From positions 1-55,785 of the forward strand of contig PHDU01000019.1 in the NCBI GenBank assembly GCA_002842755.1: a stretch of DNA of 55,785 nt. Reading direction: 5' to 3'. Source of the stretch: Bacteroidetes bacterium HGW-Bacteroidetes-1. GTDB lineage: Bacteria; Bacteroidota; Bacteroidia; Bacteroidales; F082. Made by a program: the position numbers and the translations under genes. Below are positions 55,485-55,785 of this stretch, piece by piece (the first letter of the stretch is position 1; each line of letters starts with the position of its first letter). The notes under the pieces are model-generated. The model saw only the letters and a list, made by a program, of their open reading frames with translations, was not told the DNA's origin and did no database searches.

Positions 55485-55785
55485 TGTTTGATTTTAATTG
55501 ATTTAAGAATTTCCTAAACGCTATAAACTTTTGCAATGTTATTATAAATCGACAAAAATAGTATTACAAAATTTGATATTAATTGTATGATTTTATTAAA
55601 AACCTGAGTTCGACATAAACAAAACGCTAAAAAAGAGTAAGTTGACCGTTGTTGGTTAACATTTCGTACTTAATACCAGGCTTTTAAGGCAGGAATGAGT
55701 TCCACAAAGTGTTCAAAGTTCTGCTTATGATAACTCCTAGTCATTCCGCCTTACAAAACACAATCTCCATCGAAACAGGTGCGTG
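55485..55785 (-). other. Right end of window, 301 bases, no intact gene
   Basis: A/T-rich upstream region of the five-module gene. On the minus strand a 24-codon frame (55670-55744) reads MTRSYHKQNFEHFVELIPAL and ends KAWY, with a stop in frame just upstream; it may be the tail of a decayed gene. Nothing else is clear. Confidence 0.35.

Overview
The window is AT-rich chromosomal DNA from a member of the phylum Bacteroidota, most likely a Bacteroidales- or Marinilabiliales-like environmental lineage. Several signs agree. Three exported proteins end in type IX secretion (T9SS) C-terminal sorting domains. Promoter-like sites follow the Bacteroidota pattern TTTG-N16-22-TAnnTTTG. Several families typical of the phylum are present: the exported 'asparagine synthetase B' look-alike, DUF1573, the LuxC-like acyl-CoA reductase, the short SerA with DUF1015, and type B L31. 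Starts generally lack strong Shine-Dalgarno sequences. I see no phage, insertion sequence, CRISPR array or rRNA operon.

Layout. 0.1-10 kb: aroC and an AsmA-like protein, an exported peptide-deformylase-like protein, lipoproteins, the nth-bcp-recA operon and an ECF sigma factor. 10-19 kb: uvrA, a His/Asp-rich beta-propeller lipoprotein, a YbaK/ProX-type tRNA-editing protein, then arcA, a class III adenylate cyclase and an HD-type phosphohydrolase in tight succession. 19-26 kb (minus strand): solute-binding lipoprotein, quinone reductase, lon, GlmU-like nucleotidyltransferase, rpmE2 and a LuxC-like reductase. 27-31.3 kb: a serine-biosynthesis cluster (serC, serA, a four-helix-bundle protein, DUF1015, and a 58-residue winged-helix protein). 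31-40 kb: xerD, an acidic protein, a LolE-type permease, a NamZ-like muramidase, an aminotransferase, DUF1573, tRNA-Met, rarA and ppk2. 40-43 kb: a large multi-domain T9SS protein.

43.2-49.2 kb is different: nearly every gene is broken. It contains an esterase with an internal TGA, a Crp/Fnr regulator reduced to its DNA-binding end, an 11-haem cytochrome c lipoprotein with a one-base deletion and a TAG, a double-rhodanese lipoprotein with a frameshift, a heavily decayed gene of about 205 codons joined by TAATG to an intact CYTH gene, and the C-terminal end of a membrane protein. The flanks on both sides are intact. I read this as local loss of a respiratory or redox island, probably sulfur- or metal-linked, together with a CYTH locus.

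49.2-55.8 kb: a T9SS beta-propeller protein, an RRM RNA-binding protein with a long leader, tRNA-Arg, a hypothetical protein, the exported asparagine-synthetase look-alike and a T9SS protein built from five 90-residue modules.

Most of the window is housekeeping. The parts most worth a second look are the decaying redox/CYTH island, the arcA-cyclase-HD operon whose phosphohydrolase has HE where HD is expected, the serine cluster with uncharacterised partners, the exported deformylase-like protein and the five-module surface protein. All family assignments were made by eye from motifs; no database search was run.
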